NCBI GenBank assembly: GCA_963812505.1
Contig: CAWEVM010000018.1
Span: 62,001 to 126,000, forward strand
Source of the DNA: JAMXLO01 sp963812505
Lineage (GTDB): Bacteria; Pseudomonadota; Alphaproteobacteria; Acetobacterales; Acetobacteraceae
DNA length: 64,000 nt
Reading direction: 5' to 3'
This document shows, one piece after another, positions 1-7,965 of this stretch (the stretch's first letter is position 1; every line of letters begins with the position of its first letter). The notes beneath the pieces were generated by a model, which saw nothing but the letters and a program-made list of their open reading frames with translations, ran no database searches and had not been told where the DNA came from. Position numbers and translations under genes: made by a program.

Positions 1-135
1 GGGAAGCGTGTATTCGATCCCGCGGCGAGCTGGCGTATCTCCTCATGACGAGCACTGAGCATCGACCTGGGTTGCTTTGCTTTTGGACCACTCGCCGCGC
101 CCGGCCTTTCCTCTAGCAACGGAAGAGAAAAACTG

Positions 136-402
136 ATGGCCGATCTCACGCACGTCCTTCATGCCAAGGCAATCGACTTGGGGCGGCTCGCGATCCGCGC
201 CACCACATCGGCGGGCAGCGGACATCCGACGACCGCACTGTCGCTCGCGCATCTCGTCGCGGTGCTGATGTACCGCGTGATGCGCTGGACGCCGGCCGAT
301 GCGGACAACCCGGGGTCCGACCGGCTGGTCCTGAGCGAGGGGCACCCGGTGCCGATCATTTATGCCGCGTGCACCGATCTCGGCGTCGCGTTCGGGCCCG
401 AC
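136..402 (+). pseudogene. Transketolase N-terminal fragment (truncated)
   Basis: About 89 codons match the start of transketolase: a helix around KAIDLGRLAIRATTSAGSGHP, then LVLSEGHPVPIIYAAC, the thiamine-diphosphate and substrate-binding His segment of the family. A purine-rich ribosome site (GGAAGAG) lies about 10 bases before the ATG. Full transketolases are about 620-700 residues, so nearly 90 percent is missing. Homology stops near base 400, where the reading passes into the tail of an IS4-type transposase. The most likely history is insertion of an element followed by deletion. The stump cannot be an active enzyme. A short open frame at 1-48 just upstream may be the 3' end of another gene, but I cannot name it. 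Confidence 0.75.
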
Positions 403-670
403 GGACCGGCGAGACCGCCTGTGGCTGATCAATGCCTTCGCAGTGGTCTTGCTGACGCTCCTCGGCGCCGGCGGAGAACAACTGGGCTACGATCGGCATC
501 TCAAGACCAACACGACCAGGCGGCGCACTCATTCGCTGTTCCGTCAGGGGAGCATGCTTTATGAACTCATGCCGAACATGACCGATTTCCTCCTGCTGCC
601 ACTCATCGAGCGGTTCGCCCAGATGCTCGCCGCCCAACTCCTCTTCGCACAAATGTTCGGTGCCATCTGA
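401..670 (+). mobile_element. IS4-type transposase, C-terminal remnant
   Basis: The frame reads RDRLWLINAFAVVLLTLLG, then LGYDRHLKTNT, RRTHSLFRQG and FAQMFGAI before a stop. This is the characteristic C-terminal end of IS4-family DDE transposases, which have an RTHSLFRQG block after the catalytic Glu region. Only about 90 residues remain, there is no start codon of its own, and I saw no terminal inverted repeats. It abuts the broken transketolase near base 400, so it marks the right-hand scar of an old insertion or deletion. The family call rests on remembered sequence style. Confidence 0.7.
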
Positions 671-734
671 GAATGAGGGGAGTCATGAGCCCAGCCTCCG
701 CATACATCGCTTACATAAAAGCGCCCCCACCCTC

Positions 735-2405
735 TTACCTTGGTCGCATTACACCGCGCCGCATCATGGGCGATACAACCTGGTCCGAAATATGGAAGTC
801 CCAGAGCGTCGGTTCTTTGCTCGCTTTGAACTCCTCCAGCAAGCGACCGATCTGATCGAGACTGGTGATGGTAGCGCCTTGTAGGCCAAAACCCTTGGCG
901 ATACCCGCAAGTGGACGACGACCGAACATCGACCCGCTGTCATCCAGCTTGTCGGCTCGCAGCTTATGGATTTCAGCGCCATAGGCGCCGTCGTTCAACA
1001 CGCAGATAAGGATAGGAAGGTCGTAGCGACGAATCGTGTCGAGTTCCTGTGCGTGCATCATAAAGCCGCCGTCGCCGCATGTCAGGATGATGGGCTTGTC
1101 CGGTCTCGCTGCGGCGACACCGACAGCGTAACAGAGCTCGTTGCCGATAGCCCCGAATTCGCGGATGGTCGTGAAATGATCTGCACTCACGCCTTGCATC
1201 TGAGCGGTGAAAAATGAGTTGTGCCCCGAGCCATTCACGTATTCCCAGTCCTTAGGTATGACTCGGCTCAGCTCGGTCACCAGTTGTCGCGGATCGAGGA
1301 GTCCGGTCTGGACGTCGAAGGACATTGTATCAAAAGGGTCCGTCCTGGTCCGGCCGGCGATGCTGATCGGGTCCCACGCTGCCGAGCGACCGTGTGAAGG
1401 CGCGTTCCCCAAACCCTTGATGATTGCAGACAGACCCTCGGTGCCGTCCGCTCGCAGAAAGGTGCGCGCAATTCTTTGACCATGCCTGATGCCTTGCGGA
1501 GCCGGATCTATTTGCACGACCGCAGCCTGCGGAAAGAGTCTTCCTCCATCGGTCGTATGATGGGTCAGACTGGCACCCACAGTTACAACCAGATCGCACT
1601 CTGCAAAAGCTTGACGCGCGGCCGGGTGCGAAAAACCTCCGGCGATCCCTAGGGAACGAGGATTGTCCTCGAAAAGCCCACGCACCGGGAGCGTAGTCGC
1701 CAGCAGGCCGTTGCATCTTTCCGCCAGCTGTTCGCAGAGCGCTTTGGCACCGGACAACTGAGCGCCGCGTCCCGCGATAATGATGATGCGTTCGGCTTGC
1801 GCAATGCCCTCGACCGCCCGATCGACGTAATCCGGATGCGGCACCACGGGTCCGGTATCCGGAATCAGATTGGCAGAGGGCACGTATTTGATGTCGGTCG
1901 GGATCTGGACCTGCTGCAAATCGATCGGAATACCGAGCACGACTGGTCGACGCTCGGTCTTGGCAATATAGAACGCTTCAGACACATACTCGAACATGCG
2001 TCTGAGGCTGTGAGCAGCGATGTAATGGGCGCCCGTGGCCTCGACCAGCGGGCCCTGACCGATCTCCTGATTGTACCAACTGGCATTGATCGGACTTTCA
2101 CCCGCGAAAACGACGAGTGGTATTCGGCTGTTGGCGGCTGTCGCCAGCGCTGTCATCAGTTGGGTGACGCCCGGCCCACATGTCACCGAAGCCACGCCTA
2201 TCTTCCCCGATGCTAAGGCATAGGCTGACGCCGTCGCAACCGTACAATGCTCGTGCCAGACGTGGAAGGCCCTTACCTTCTCATCTTCCGAGAGCGCTGC
2301 CTCCCAGTGCATATTGCCGTCGCCCGTCAGCACGAAGATTGTATCTACATCTTCCGACCGAAAAGCCTGGGCTAGCCCGCGATATACAGGAATCGTATCG
2401 GACAT
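735..2405 (-). CDS. ThDP-dependent enzyme, acetolactate synthase/benzoylformate decarboxylase superfamily
   Basis: A 556-residue protein with the three-domain layout of large acetolactate-synthase-like enzymes. The catalytic Glu of the N-terminal Pyr domain is E52 in WHEHCTVATASAYALA. A central Rossmann-like domain follows (about 190-330). The C-terminal PP domain carries the ThDP/Mg motif GDG at 444-446 through NDG at 472-474, the right spacing. It should bind thiamine diphosphate and Mg and act on a 2-keto acid in the cytoplasm. The substrate cannot be told: the family includes acetolactate synthase, sulfoacetaldehyde acetyltransferase, oxalyl-CoA and phosphonopyruvate decarboxylases. No ilvH-like small subunit is adjacent, which argues against biosynthetic acetolactate synthase. 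It stands alone between IS remnants and a gene-free stretch. Confidence 0.88.
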   Translation of the reverse strand: MSDTIPVYRGLAQAFRSEDVDTIFVLTGDGNMHWEAALSEDEKVRAFHVWHEHCTVATASAYALASGKIGVASVTCGPGVTQLMTALATAANSRIPLVVFAGESPINASWYNQEIGQGPLVEATGAHYIAAHSLRRMFEYVSEAFYIAKTERRPVVLGIPIDLQQVQIPTDIKYVPSANLIPDTGPVVPHPDYVDRAVEGIAQAERIIIIAGRGAQLSGAKALCEQLAERCNGLLATTLPVRGLFEDNPRSLGIAGGFSHPAARQAFAECDLVVTVGASLTHHTTDGGRLFPQAAVVQIDPAPQGIRHGQRIARTFLRADGTEGLSAIIKGLGNAPSHGRSAAWDPISIAGRTRTDPFDTMSFDVQTGLLDPRQLVTELSRVIPKDWEYVNGSGHNSFFTAQMQGVSADHFTTIREFGAIGNELCYAVGVAAARPDKPIILTCGDGGFMMHAQELDTIRRYDLPILICVLNDGAYGAEIHKLRADKLDDSGSMFGRRPLAGIAKGFGLQGATITSLDQIGRLLEEFKASKEPTLWDFHISDQVVSPMMRRGVMRPR

Positions 2406-3004
2406 TGTGCAATCGTCCCCCGATGCAGAATTATGTTAGCGCGCACGCTACACCCACATCGGAAAATTGCACAAACCGCCACAGCGTCGGTCGGTGATGC
2501 GGCGCGCGGTGACAGGCACTCGACGTTCGGAAATTGCGCGCGCCGGCCGCCGCCCGCTGCGGAGACTGTCGAAGAGGCTGCGACCAGTTCGACCTGCACC
2601 GTCTCCTGCAGCCGCGCGGCGCGCCAGGCCGCACTAAAGGAGCTGCACCTCGCGGCACTCCTGAAGGGCGCGCAAGCGGTCGTTTTCGGATCAGCCATTC
2701 TTCGCCTCACCGCAGCGCGCGCAGGGTTGAACTGTTCCGCTTTTCCGACGTGATTTGCGTTTCGCCCGCCATCTATAGCCCAGTCAGCGTACTGGTAACG
2801 ATGCCAAACAAAAAATTCAGGATGCTTTTCACTGCAAGGGCCGCCTTGGCGGAAGGCCTCTTCGCGAGGACCCGGAGTAGAAGTCATAAGAATACCAGCG
2901 CCAAGTTTGCAAGCGATCAATGGCCAGTAGCTCTGTGGAATCGTTGGCTGCTGCCCAAAGATCCTGCTATGCTCCAAACCGCGGCTAACGCCGCAAACAT
3001 CGCG
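2406..3004. other. Intergenic stretch without a recognisable gene
   Basis: About 600 bases separate the ThDP enzyme from the zinc-ribbon gene. Open frames exist on both strands, the longest about 200 codons on the minus strand. They are rich in Arg, Ala, Cys and Ser, have no family resemblance I know and no clear ribosome site. Given the transposase scars on both sides, this is probably decayed DNA. Confidence 0.5.
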
Positions 3005-3184
3005 TCAGAAGTCCTCCCCCTTTCTCCTGTTCCACCGCACTGCCGCACGCTCCATGTTGGGAGCCGGAGGGCCGCTTGCTCCGCAATCAGCGCACTGGAC
3101 AATGAATGTCCCGGTATGGACGATTTGGGGCCTGTCCCCGCAGAACGGGCACGGCTTCAGTATCGGGACGATATCGTGCTCCAT
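3005..3184 (-). CDS. Lar-like restriction-alleviation zinc ribbon protein
   Basis: A 59-residue protein starting MEHDIV. Two Cys pairs, CPFCG and CADCG, are spaced about 18 residues apart and followed by AAVRWNRR near the end. That pattern is the Lar family fold (named for the Rac-prophage restriction-alleviation protein), a small zinc ribbon commonly carried by phages and prophages. An upstream in-frame extension exists, but the ATG chosen here has an AGGAG site 4 bases upstream. No restriction-modification or phage structural genes lie nearby, so it is probably a leftover of mobile DNA. Function beyond zinc binding is not shown. Confidence 0.65.
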   Translation of the reverse strand: MEHDIVPILKPCPFCGDRPQIVHTGTFIVQCADCGASGPPAPNMERAAVRWNRRKGEDF

Positions 3185-3282
3185 CTTCTCCTCACTGGTT
3201 GTAGTCCAACAAGTATGTCTGATTTCTCCATGTTGTAGCCGATCTGCTCGATCTGCGCATAGGAAATGCGCGGCACATAGCG

Positions 3283-3510
3283 CTAACCGTTGGGTTTGTC
3301 GTTTTCTGCCGGCGGCCACAGCCAAGTGCCATGGGTTGCGTTGTAGATGGCCTGCGGGCTGGCGTTGCTACTCGGTCCATTGGTGTGGTTGGCGTCGTGA
3401 TACCGGTACCCGGGAACTTGCGCCCGCTGGTCGGAAACGCTGGCATCTGGTGTGCAGCCTGCCAGCAAGATGCTGAGAGCGAAGACGCACAGCGGATATC
3501 TGCAGATCAT
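3283..3510 (-). CDS. Small lipoprotein of unknown function
   Basis: A 75-residue protein with a short signal peptide, MICRYPLCVFALSILLAGC, ending in a good lipobox (LAGC). The mature part is polar and ends with an AIYNATHGTWLWPPAEN block. A GGAGGG ribosome site lies 9 bases before the ATG; a GTG one codon earlier is an alternative. It should be lipidated and anchored in the membrane or outer membrane facing the periplasm. I associate the THGTWLWPPA motif with short lipoproteins of Acetobacteraceae, but from memory only. Confidence 0.65.
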   Translation of the reverse strand: MICRYPLCVFALSILLAGCTPDASVSDQRAQVPGYRYHDANHTNGPSSNASPQAIYNATHGTWLWPPAENDKPNG

Positions 3511-3562
3511 CACGCCTTTCCCTCCAAAAAATGCCTCGACCTTTCAATACTACGGCCTGTCA

Positions 3563-3745
3563 TCAATTGAGCCAAACGATGCTGGCGACGAGTTGGACGA
3601 CAGCGAGGAAGTTCCGAGCAGTCTTCCCGTATCGGGTGGCGATCGCGCGAAACTGCTTGATCTTGGCAAAGAACTTCTCGATCAAATGACGTTGCGCGCG
3701 GGGTCCTCTATATGGCCAGCCTGTCGCTCGAGGCGAATGTTCAGT
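3563..3745 (-). mobile_element. IS5-type transposase, C-terminal remnant
   Basis: On the minus strand a frame reads QRHLIEKFFAKIKQFRAIA, then TRYGKTARNFLAVVQLVASI and WLN before the stop. This is the C-terminal signature of IS5-family (IS427/IS1031-like) transposases: the catalytic Glu of the DDE triad within LIEKFF, followed by the RxATRY block. Upstream it runs into a stop at about 3746, and no N-terminal part or terminal repeats are visible. It is a dead fragment. The 210 bases between it and the next gene contain no gene I can name. Confidence 0.75.
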
Positions 3746-3957
3746 TCATGACCGTCATGGCGACGAAGATGCCGTATATCGGCCGTGGCTGACGATGGGC
3801 GCATCATAGGGAATGGTTACGGGGGCACACACCGAGGATGCCACCAATAGGTGATCCATTCCCCAGGCGAATTCGTTGCGGCGTGGCCCGTCGCGAGGTC
3901 TCGATGCCCCCGAGCCTCGCTGGTGCAACCGCGATGCCCTTCTGGCAATTGCGAGTA

Positions 3958-5391
3958 TTAGGAAACCATGCTCCAGAACGCTGTCTTTCTACCGTGATCC
4001 TTGCGCAGCCTGCCGACGTAGATGTCGTGTGACTCGAACGAAGCGTAATCTGTGATTGCAGAAGCCAGACCTTGGCATTCCCGAAGGTGGCGGGCTGCGT
4101 GTCCATAACGGCCGACCCGGCTCTTCATGAGTGAGAAATCGATCATCGCTCTCAGCGACAGTGTCGCTGCGAGCGGGTACTTCGGCGCGAGGGCCTCCGC
4201 CGCTGGTGTCAGAAGCTCGTAGTGGTCTCCATCCAACTCTTTGGCGCGGGCAGTGACTGTTCGTGCTGCTCGGTCCAAGGAAGGCCATGAAACGAGAAAC
4301 GAGATTGCCTGGAGCAAACTGCCATATCGTTCCGCGTGGCTGAGCGCACGCTCCTCTGCTTCGAAATCATCAAACTCCGGCAGCCGCTTCAGATACTCGC
4401 GCAGATGCCGCGCGGAGAGCGCTCGTTCGAAGCAGGACCAGCGTGATGCCTGTGCTTCATCACTGCAGTCGCGGGCCTCCAGGACATCGATCCGGGCATC
4501 CTCCCATTCGAAATCAGGCCAGCCGCCTCGTCGATGCTCGGTCTCCTCGAGGGTCTGCAGGGCCTCGTCGAGCCGGTGCGCTGCGAGCAGCCGCCGTGCA
4601 ATCTCGGCGGCAATCTTTGGGGCCTTCCTGACAGGTTCCTCATACTGAGCGATGAACGCGTCGACATCGCCCTGAGCATCCGCGATCTCCTGCAGAGCCA
4701 ATCGAACGGTGCTGACCCGTGAGCGCTCGGCTATTTCATCCGCGAAGATCGCGCCTCCGGAACTCCAGCCGATGACCTGCCGCTCTTTGGCGGCGGGCTT
4801 CCGGACCGGCTGCGCTGACAGCTCGATCATGCGCTGCTTCAGATGTTCCAGTCCCATCGGTCCCAGAGCAGGCACGAGCGCTTGGATCAGATCATCAAAC
4901 TGGCCATAACCGTTCCGTACCAGTGCATTGAACGCTTGGTCCGCAAGTCTTTCAGCACTGGGTCTGGCCGATTGGGCGATGGCACCGAGATCGGCGACAG
5001 CCGAATGGAAGATATTGATGACCGTTCCGCTGCTGTCGTCACAACGGGCAAAGACGGACTCGGCCAATTCGAGAAATCGCCACATCAGTTCCAGCGCCTC
5101 GGTGGGCAGGCGGGAGGCCAACTGGTCAACGATCGCCCGGCGCTGCGCCTCCAGATCGTCAATCAGTGATTTCCGGTTGTGCCAGTCTATGAATGAGCGC
5201 GACCGCGTGATCGTCGCAATGCGTTTCCGTACCTGGTTGGCCACGGCTGTGGGGCTATCTGCGCCCGCCAATTCGAGACGCAACCGCCGTTTCGCTGGCG
5301 CATTCCCCTCGCTGATCTCGATCAGCAGTTGAGCGAGCCGAGTGGATCCAAGAGCCTCCAGGTTGGTCGCATTGAGCGCTTTCGATGCCAT
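3958..5391 (-). CDS. DUF6880 family protein
   Basis: A 477-residue soluble, mostly helical protein. The N-terminus (MASKALNATNLEALGSTRLAQLL) and the KRRLRLELAGA segment match the family now called DUF6880. The middle and C-terminal halves look like tetratricopeptide-type helical pairs (for example LLAAHRLDEALQTLEETEHR). The end, YVGRLRKDHGRKTAFW, is also typical. The ATG used is 12 codons inside the longest frame because family members begin there and a GGGGG stretch precedes it. No enzymatic motif is seen. It has no operon partner, lying alone between the IS scar and tRNA-Gly. Function unknown. Confidence 0.8.
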   Translation of the reverse strand: MASKALNATNLEALGSTRLAQLLIEISEGNAPAKRRLRLELAGADSPTAVANQVRKRIATITRSRSFIDWHNRKSLIDDLEAQRRAIVDQLASRLPTEALELMWRFLELAESVFARCDDSSGTVINIFHSAVADLGAIAQSARPSAERLADQAFNALVRNGYGQFDDLIQALVPALGPMGLEHLKQRMIELSAQPVRKPAAKERQVIGWSSGGAIFADEIAERSRVSTVRLALQEIADAQGDVDAFIAQYEEPVRKAPKIAAEIARRLLAAHRLDEALQTLEETEHRRGGWPDFEWEDARIDVLEARDCSDEAQASRWSCFERALSARHLREYLKRLPEFDDFEAEERALSHAERYGSLLQAISFLVSWPSLDRAARTVTARAKELDGDHYELLTPAAEALAPKYPLAATLSLRAMIDFSLMKSRVGRYGHAARHLRECQGLASAITDYASFESHDIYVGRLRKDHGRKTAFWSMVS

Positions 5392-5544
5392 ACTACCCCC
5401 GACCCCGAGCACCGTCATTTGCACCATAGGCGCGGCGGGTCGTCGACCTCAGCATCGGCCAAGCCCCAAGCTTTGGATTACCTGCGGCAGTTGGGCCTTT
5501 TCGCGGTCCCGAAAATGGCGGAGAAAGTTTGGAGGGGAGCCGAC

Positions 5545-5619
5545 TGGAGCGGGCGAAGGGATTCGAACCCTCGACCCCAACCTTGGCAAGGTTATGCTCT
5601 ACCCCTGAGCTACGCCCGC
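5545..5619 (-). tRNA. tRNA-Gly(GCC)
   Basis: On the minus strand the sequence folds as a standard tRNA. The acceptor stem GCGGGCG pairs with CGCCCGC, the D arm contains AGCTCAGGGGTAGAGC, the anticodon loop is CTTGCCAAG with anticodon GCC, and the T arm contains GGTTCGAATCC. The discriminator is U and CCA is encoded at 5545-5547. All stems pair perfectly. The gene stands alone. Confidence 0.97.
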
Positions 5620-5638
5620 GCTCCCGATCAGGGCGCGG

Positions 5639-5667
5639 GTTCTAGGCGGCTTCCCCCGCGATTGCAA
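5639..5667 (-). promoter_or_regulatory. Candidate sigma-70-type promoter of tRNA-Gly
   Basis: Reading toward the tRNA, TTGCAA (-35) is followed after exactly 17 bases by TAGAAC (-10), whose end is about 19 bases before the first base of the mature tRNA. Spacing and position suit a tRNA promoter. The call is by pattern only. Confidence 0.5.
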
Positions 5668-5770
5668 GCAACCGCTAGTCACGGCATGGTCCGCTCAAGC
5701 CGCCTTCGCGCTTGTCTCGCACGAACGGCGCAACATCTATCGCCTCGACGGAATCGAAGGCCAGGAGACC

Positions 5771-6709
5771 ATGGACGAGCTCATTATCGGTCAGAACCCA
5801 TCCGCGGCGGGCGCCGGTGGCGCCATGATTGTGGACGCCGACCAGAAGACCTTCATGAAGGAGGTCGTGGAGGCCTCACGGAGCCTCCCCGTCCTCGTCG
5901 ATTTCTGGGCGACCTGGTGCGGTCCCTGCAAGCAGCTCACGCCGACGCTCGAGAAGGTGGTCCGGTCCGCGGGCGGGCGGGTGAAGCTCGTGAAAGTGGA
6001 CATCGACCAGAACCGCGCCCTGGTGCAGCAACTGGCGCAGCTCGGCCTGCCGATGCAATCGGTGCCGACGGTGGCGGCCTTCTGGCAGGGCCAGATCGCC
6101 GACCTCTTCCAAGGGGCGCTTCCCGAATCGGAGGTGAAGCGCTTCGTCGAAGGTCTGCTGAAGCTGGCCGGCGGCTCGATGCCCAGCGCGGACCTGCTGG
6201 CGGACGCCAAGGCCGCGCTGGAAGCCGACGACGCGCAACACGCAGGCGAGTTGTTCAGCGAGTTGCTCCAGCAGGAGCCGGAGAACGGCGACGCCTGGGG
6301 CGGCCTGATCAGAGCGCTCATGGCGCTCGGCCAGGAGGACCAGGCGCGGCAGGCGCTGGACCAGGTACCCGAGAAGATCGCCGATCACGCTGAAGTTGCG
6401 GGGGCACGCAGCGCGCTGATGCTTGCCGAGGAGGGGCGCAAGGCCACCGGGCAATTGCAGAGCCTGCAGGCGCGTGTCGCCGCCGATCCGACCGACCTCC
6501 AGGCGCAGTACGATCTCGCGACCGCGCTCAACGCGATGGGCGAGCGCCAGCAGGCCGCCGATGCGCTGCTGGAGGTCATCCGCCGCAACCGTTCTTGGAA
6601 CGACGATGCCGCGCGGCTGCAACTGCTGAAGTTCTTCGAGGCCTGGGGCTCGGACGATCCGGCCACCTCCGCAGCGCGCCGCAGGCTCTCCGCAGTGTTG
6701 TTCAGTTAG
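5771..6709 (+). CDS. Thioredoxin-domain/TPR co-chaperone, CnoX (YbbN) type
   Basis: A 312-residue protein. A thioredoxin fold at about 20-125 contains the WCGPC active site (C50 and C53), with cis-Pro in QSVPTVAAF. It is followed by helical TPR-like repeats to the end (for example AALEADDAQHAGELFSELLQQEP and LATALNAMGERQQAADALLEV). This architecture is that of CnoX/YbbN, a chaperedoxin that holds unfolded proteins under oxidative stress and passes them to DnaK or GroEL. Both Cys are kept here, whereas the E. coli protein lacks a normal CXXC. An AGGAG site 4 bases before the ATG fixes the start. It is immediately followed by three small genes in a tight run, a block often seen together in alphaproteobacteria. 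Confidence 0.9.
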   Translation: MDELIIGQNPSAAGAGGAMIVDADQKTFMKEVVEASRSLPVLVDFWATWCGPCKQLTPTLEKVVRSAGGRVKLVKVDIDQNRALVQQLAQLGLPMQSVPTVAAFWQGQIADLFQGALPESEVKRFVEGLLKLAGGSMPSADLLADAKAALEADDAQHAGELFSELLQQEPENGDAWGGLIRALMALGQEDQARQALDQVPEKIADHAEVAGARSALMLAEEGRKATGQLQSLQARVAADPTDLQAQYDLATALNAMGERQQAADALLEVIRRNRSWNDDAARLQLLKFFEAWGSDDPATSAARRRLSAVLFS

Positions 6710-7375
6710 ATGGCCACCTTCCACCCCAGGGTGGAGGATCTGCCGGGCGAGTTCCCGGTGTTTCCGCTGCCGGGTGCATTGCTGCTGCCGCGCGGAAAGC
6801 TGCCGTTGCGGATCTTTGAGCCGCGCTATGTGGCAATGACCGAGGATTCCCTAGGCCAGGGTCGCATGTTCGGTATGATTCAGCCGGATCCAATGCTCCC
6901 CGACGCTCCCACCGGGCCAGGCCTGTTCCGTATCGGCTGCCTGGGTCGCATGTCGTCGTTCAGCGAGACCGACGAGGGGCACTACCTGGTCACGCTGAGC
7001 GGCCTGATACGCTTCGCCATCGTGGCAGAACTCGACATGCGTCGCGGCTATCGTCGCGTGCGTGGCGATTTCACGCCGTATCTCGCCGATTTGGACCTGG
7101 AGCGGCAGCCGGTCGGTGTATCGCGCGAACCATTGCTGGCGGCGTTGCGGGCCTACTTCACCCAACGGAGCATCGATGCCAACTGGGACGCGATCAAGCG
7201 ACTGTCGGACGAGATGCTGGTGGTGACATTGGCGATGGTGTGCCCATTCGAGCCTGCGGAGAAACAGGCACTTCTGGAGGCACCCACCGACGCCGACCAG
7301 GCCGCGGCACTGCTCACTTTGTTGCAGATGGGTGCGCTTTCGCCGGACGCCCCGGGTGGGCACAGCGTGAGTTGA
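6710..7375 (+). CDS. LON peptidase N-terminal (substrate-binding) domain protein
   Basis: A 221-residue protein beginning directly after the stop of the thioredoxin gene. The FPVFPLPGALLLPRGKLPLRIFEPRY segment is the hallmark of the Lon N-terminal domain (PF02190). A GLIRFAIV/YRRV middle and a helical C-terminal half follow. There is no AAA or protease domain, so this is a free-standing LonN protein of the kind also fused to E3 ligases in eukaryotes; its bacterial role is not established. The zero-base junction with the upstream gene suggests translational coupling and a role in protein quality control, which is inference. Confidence 0.9.
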   Translation: MATFHPRVEDLPGEFPVFPLPGALLLPRGKLPLRIFEPRYVAMTEDSLGQGRMFGMIQPDPMLPDAPTGPGLFRIGCLGRMSSFSETDEGHYLVTLSGLIRFAIVAELDMRRGYRRVRGDFTPYLADLDLERQPVGVSREPLLAALRAYFTQRSIDANWDAIKRLSDEMLVVTLAMVCPFEPAEKQALLEAPTDADQAAALLTLLQMGALSPDAPGGHSVS

Positions 7376-7390
7376 AACAAGGACCGCGCC

Positions 7391-7594
7391 ATGGATGAAC
7401 CAGCCGAAGCCAGGCGCCAGGCGCCGATCGATCCGCGGCTGCTCGAGATCCTGGTCTGTCCCCTGACCAAGGGACCGCTTGAGTACGATCGCGACGCCAG
7501 CGAGCTGATCAGCCGCAAGGCCGGCCTTGCCTATCCGGTGCGCGATGGGATCCCGATCATGCTGCCCGAGGAGGCGCGCAGGCTGGCGGAGTGA
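7391..7594 (+). CDS. Trm112 family protein
   Basis: A 67-residue protein with the LLEILVCPLTKGPLEYD start and the YPVRDGIPIMLPEEAR end typical of Trm112/YcaR proteins. Family members are small zinc-ribbon-like activators of methyltransferases or assembly factors. Only one Cys (CPLTKG) is left here, as in many alphaproteobacterial versions, so zinc binding is doubtful. It lies 15 bases after the LonN gene and overlaps the next gene's start. Confidence 0.9.
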   Translation: MDEPAEARRQAPIDPRLLEILVCPLTKGPLEYDRDASELISRKAGLAYPVRDGIPIMLPEEARRLAE

Positions 7595-7947
7595 TGGTGT
7601 CCCCGACCGAGATCCGACTGAACAAGGCGGAGCGTGTTCTGCACGTCGCGTTCGACGACGGATCGAGGTTTGCGCTGCCCTCGGAGTATCTGCGGGTAGA
7701 GAGCCCGAGCGCCGAAGTGCAGGGTCACGGGCCGAGCCAGAAGCGGATCGTTCCCGGCAAGCACGCTGTCGCGATCATTCGGATCGAGCCGGTCGGCAAT
7801 TATGCGGTGCGGCTGACCTTCGATGACCTGCACGACACGGGGATCTACTCCTGGGAATACCTGCATGAACTAGGTCGCGAGCAGGATCGGCGGTGGGCGG
7901 CATACCTGGGTGCATTGGAGACACGAGGGTTGAGCCGCGAACACTGA
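7594..7947 (+). CDS. DUF971 (gamma-butyrobetaine hydroxylase-like N-terminal domain) protein
   Basis: A 117-residue protein with the DUF971/GBBH-like fold: EIRLNKAERVLHVAFDDG, then LPSEYLRVESPSAEVQGHG, VAIIRIEPVGNYAVRLTF and GIYSWEYLHELG. Family members include Fe-S-related proteins and the N-terminus of carnitine biosynthetic dioxygenases. This short stand-alone form often accompanies Fe-S assembly genes, but none is next to it here. The ATG shares one base with the upstream stop; a GTG one codon earlier is possible. It ends the four-gene plus-strand run that begins with the CnoX-like gene. Confidence 0.88.
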   Translation: MVSPTEIRLNKAERVLHVAFDDGSRFALPSEYLRVESPSAEVQGHGPSQKRIVPGKHAVAIIRIEPVGNYAVRLTFDDLHDTGIYSWEYLHELGREQDRRWAAYLGALETRGLSREH

Positions 7948-7965
7948 CCGCGGCGTCCATTTTGA

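Noticed and set aside
2372..2977. A 201-codon minus-strand frame upstream of the ThDP enzyme.
   Set aside because: No family, odd composition, no ribosome site; it runs into the ThDP gene in another frame.
5329..6393. A 354-codon plus-strand open frame containing GRRDSNPRPQPWQGYALPL.
   Set aside because: That peptide is the well-known false translation of tRNA-Gly, and the rest overlaps the thioredoxin gene in another frame.
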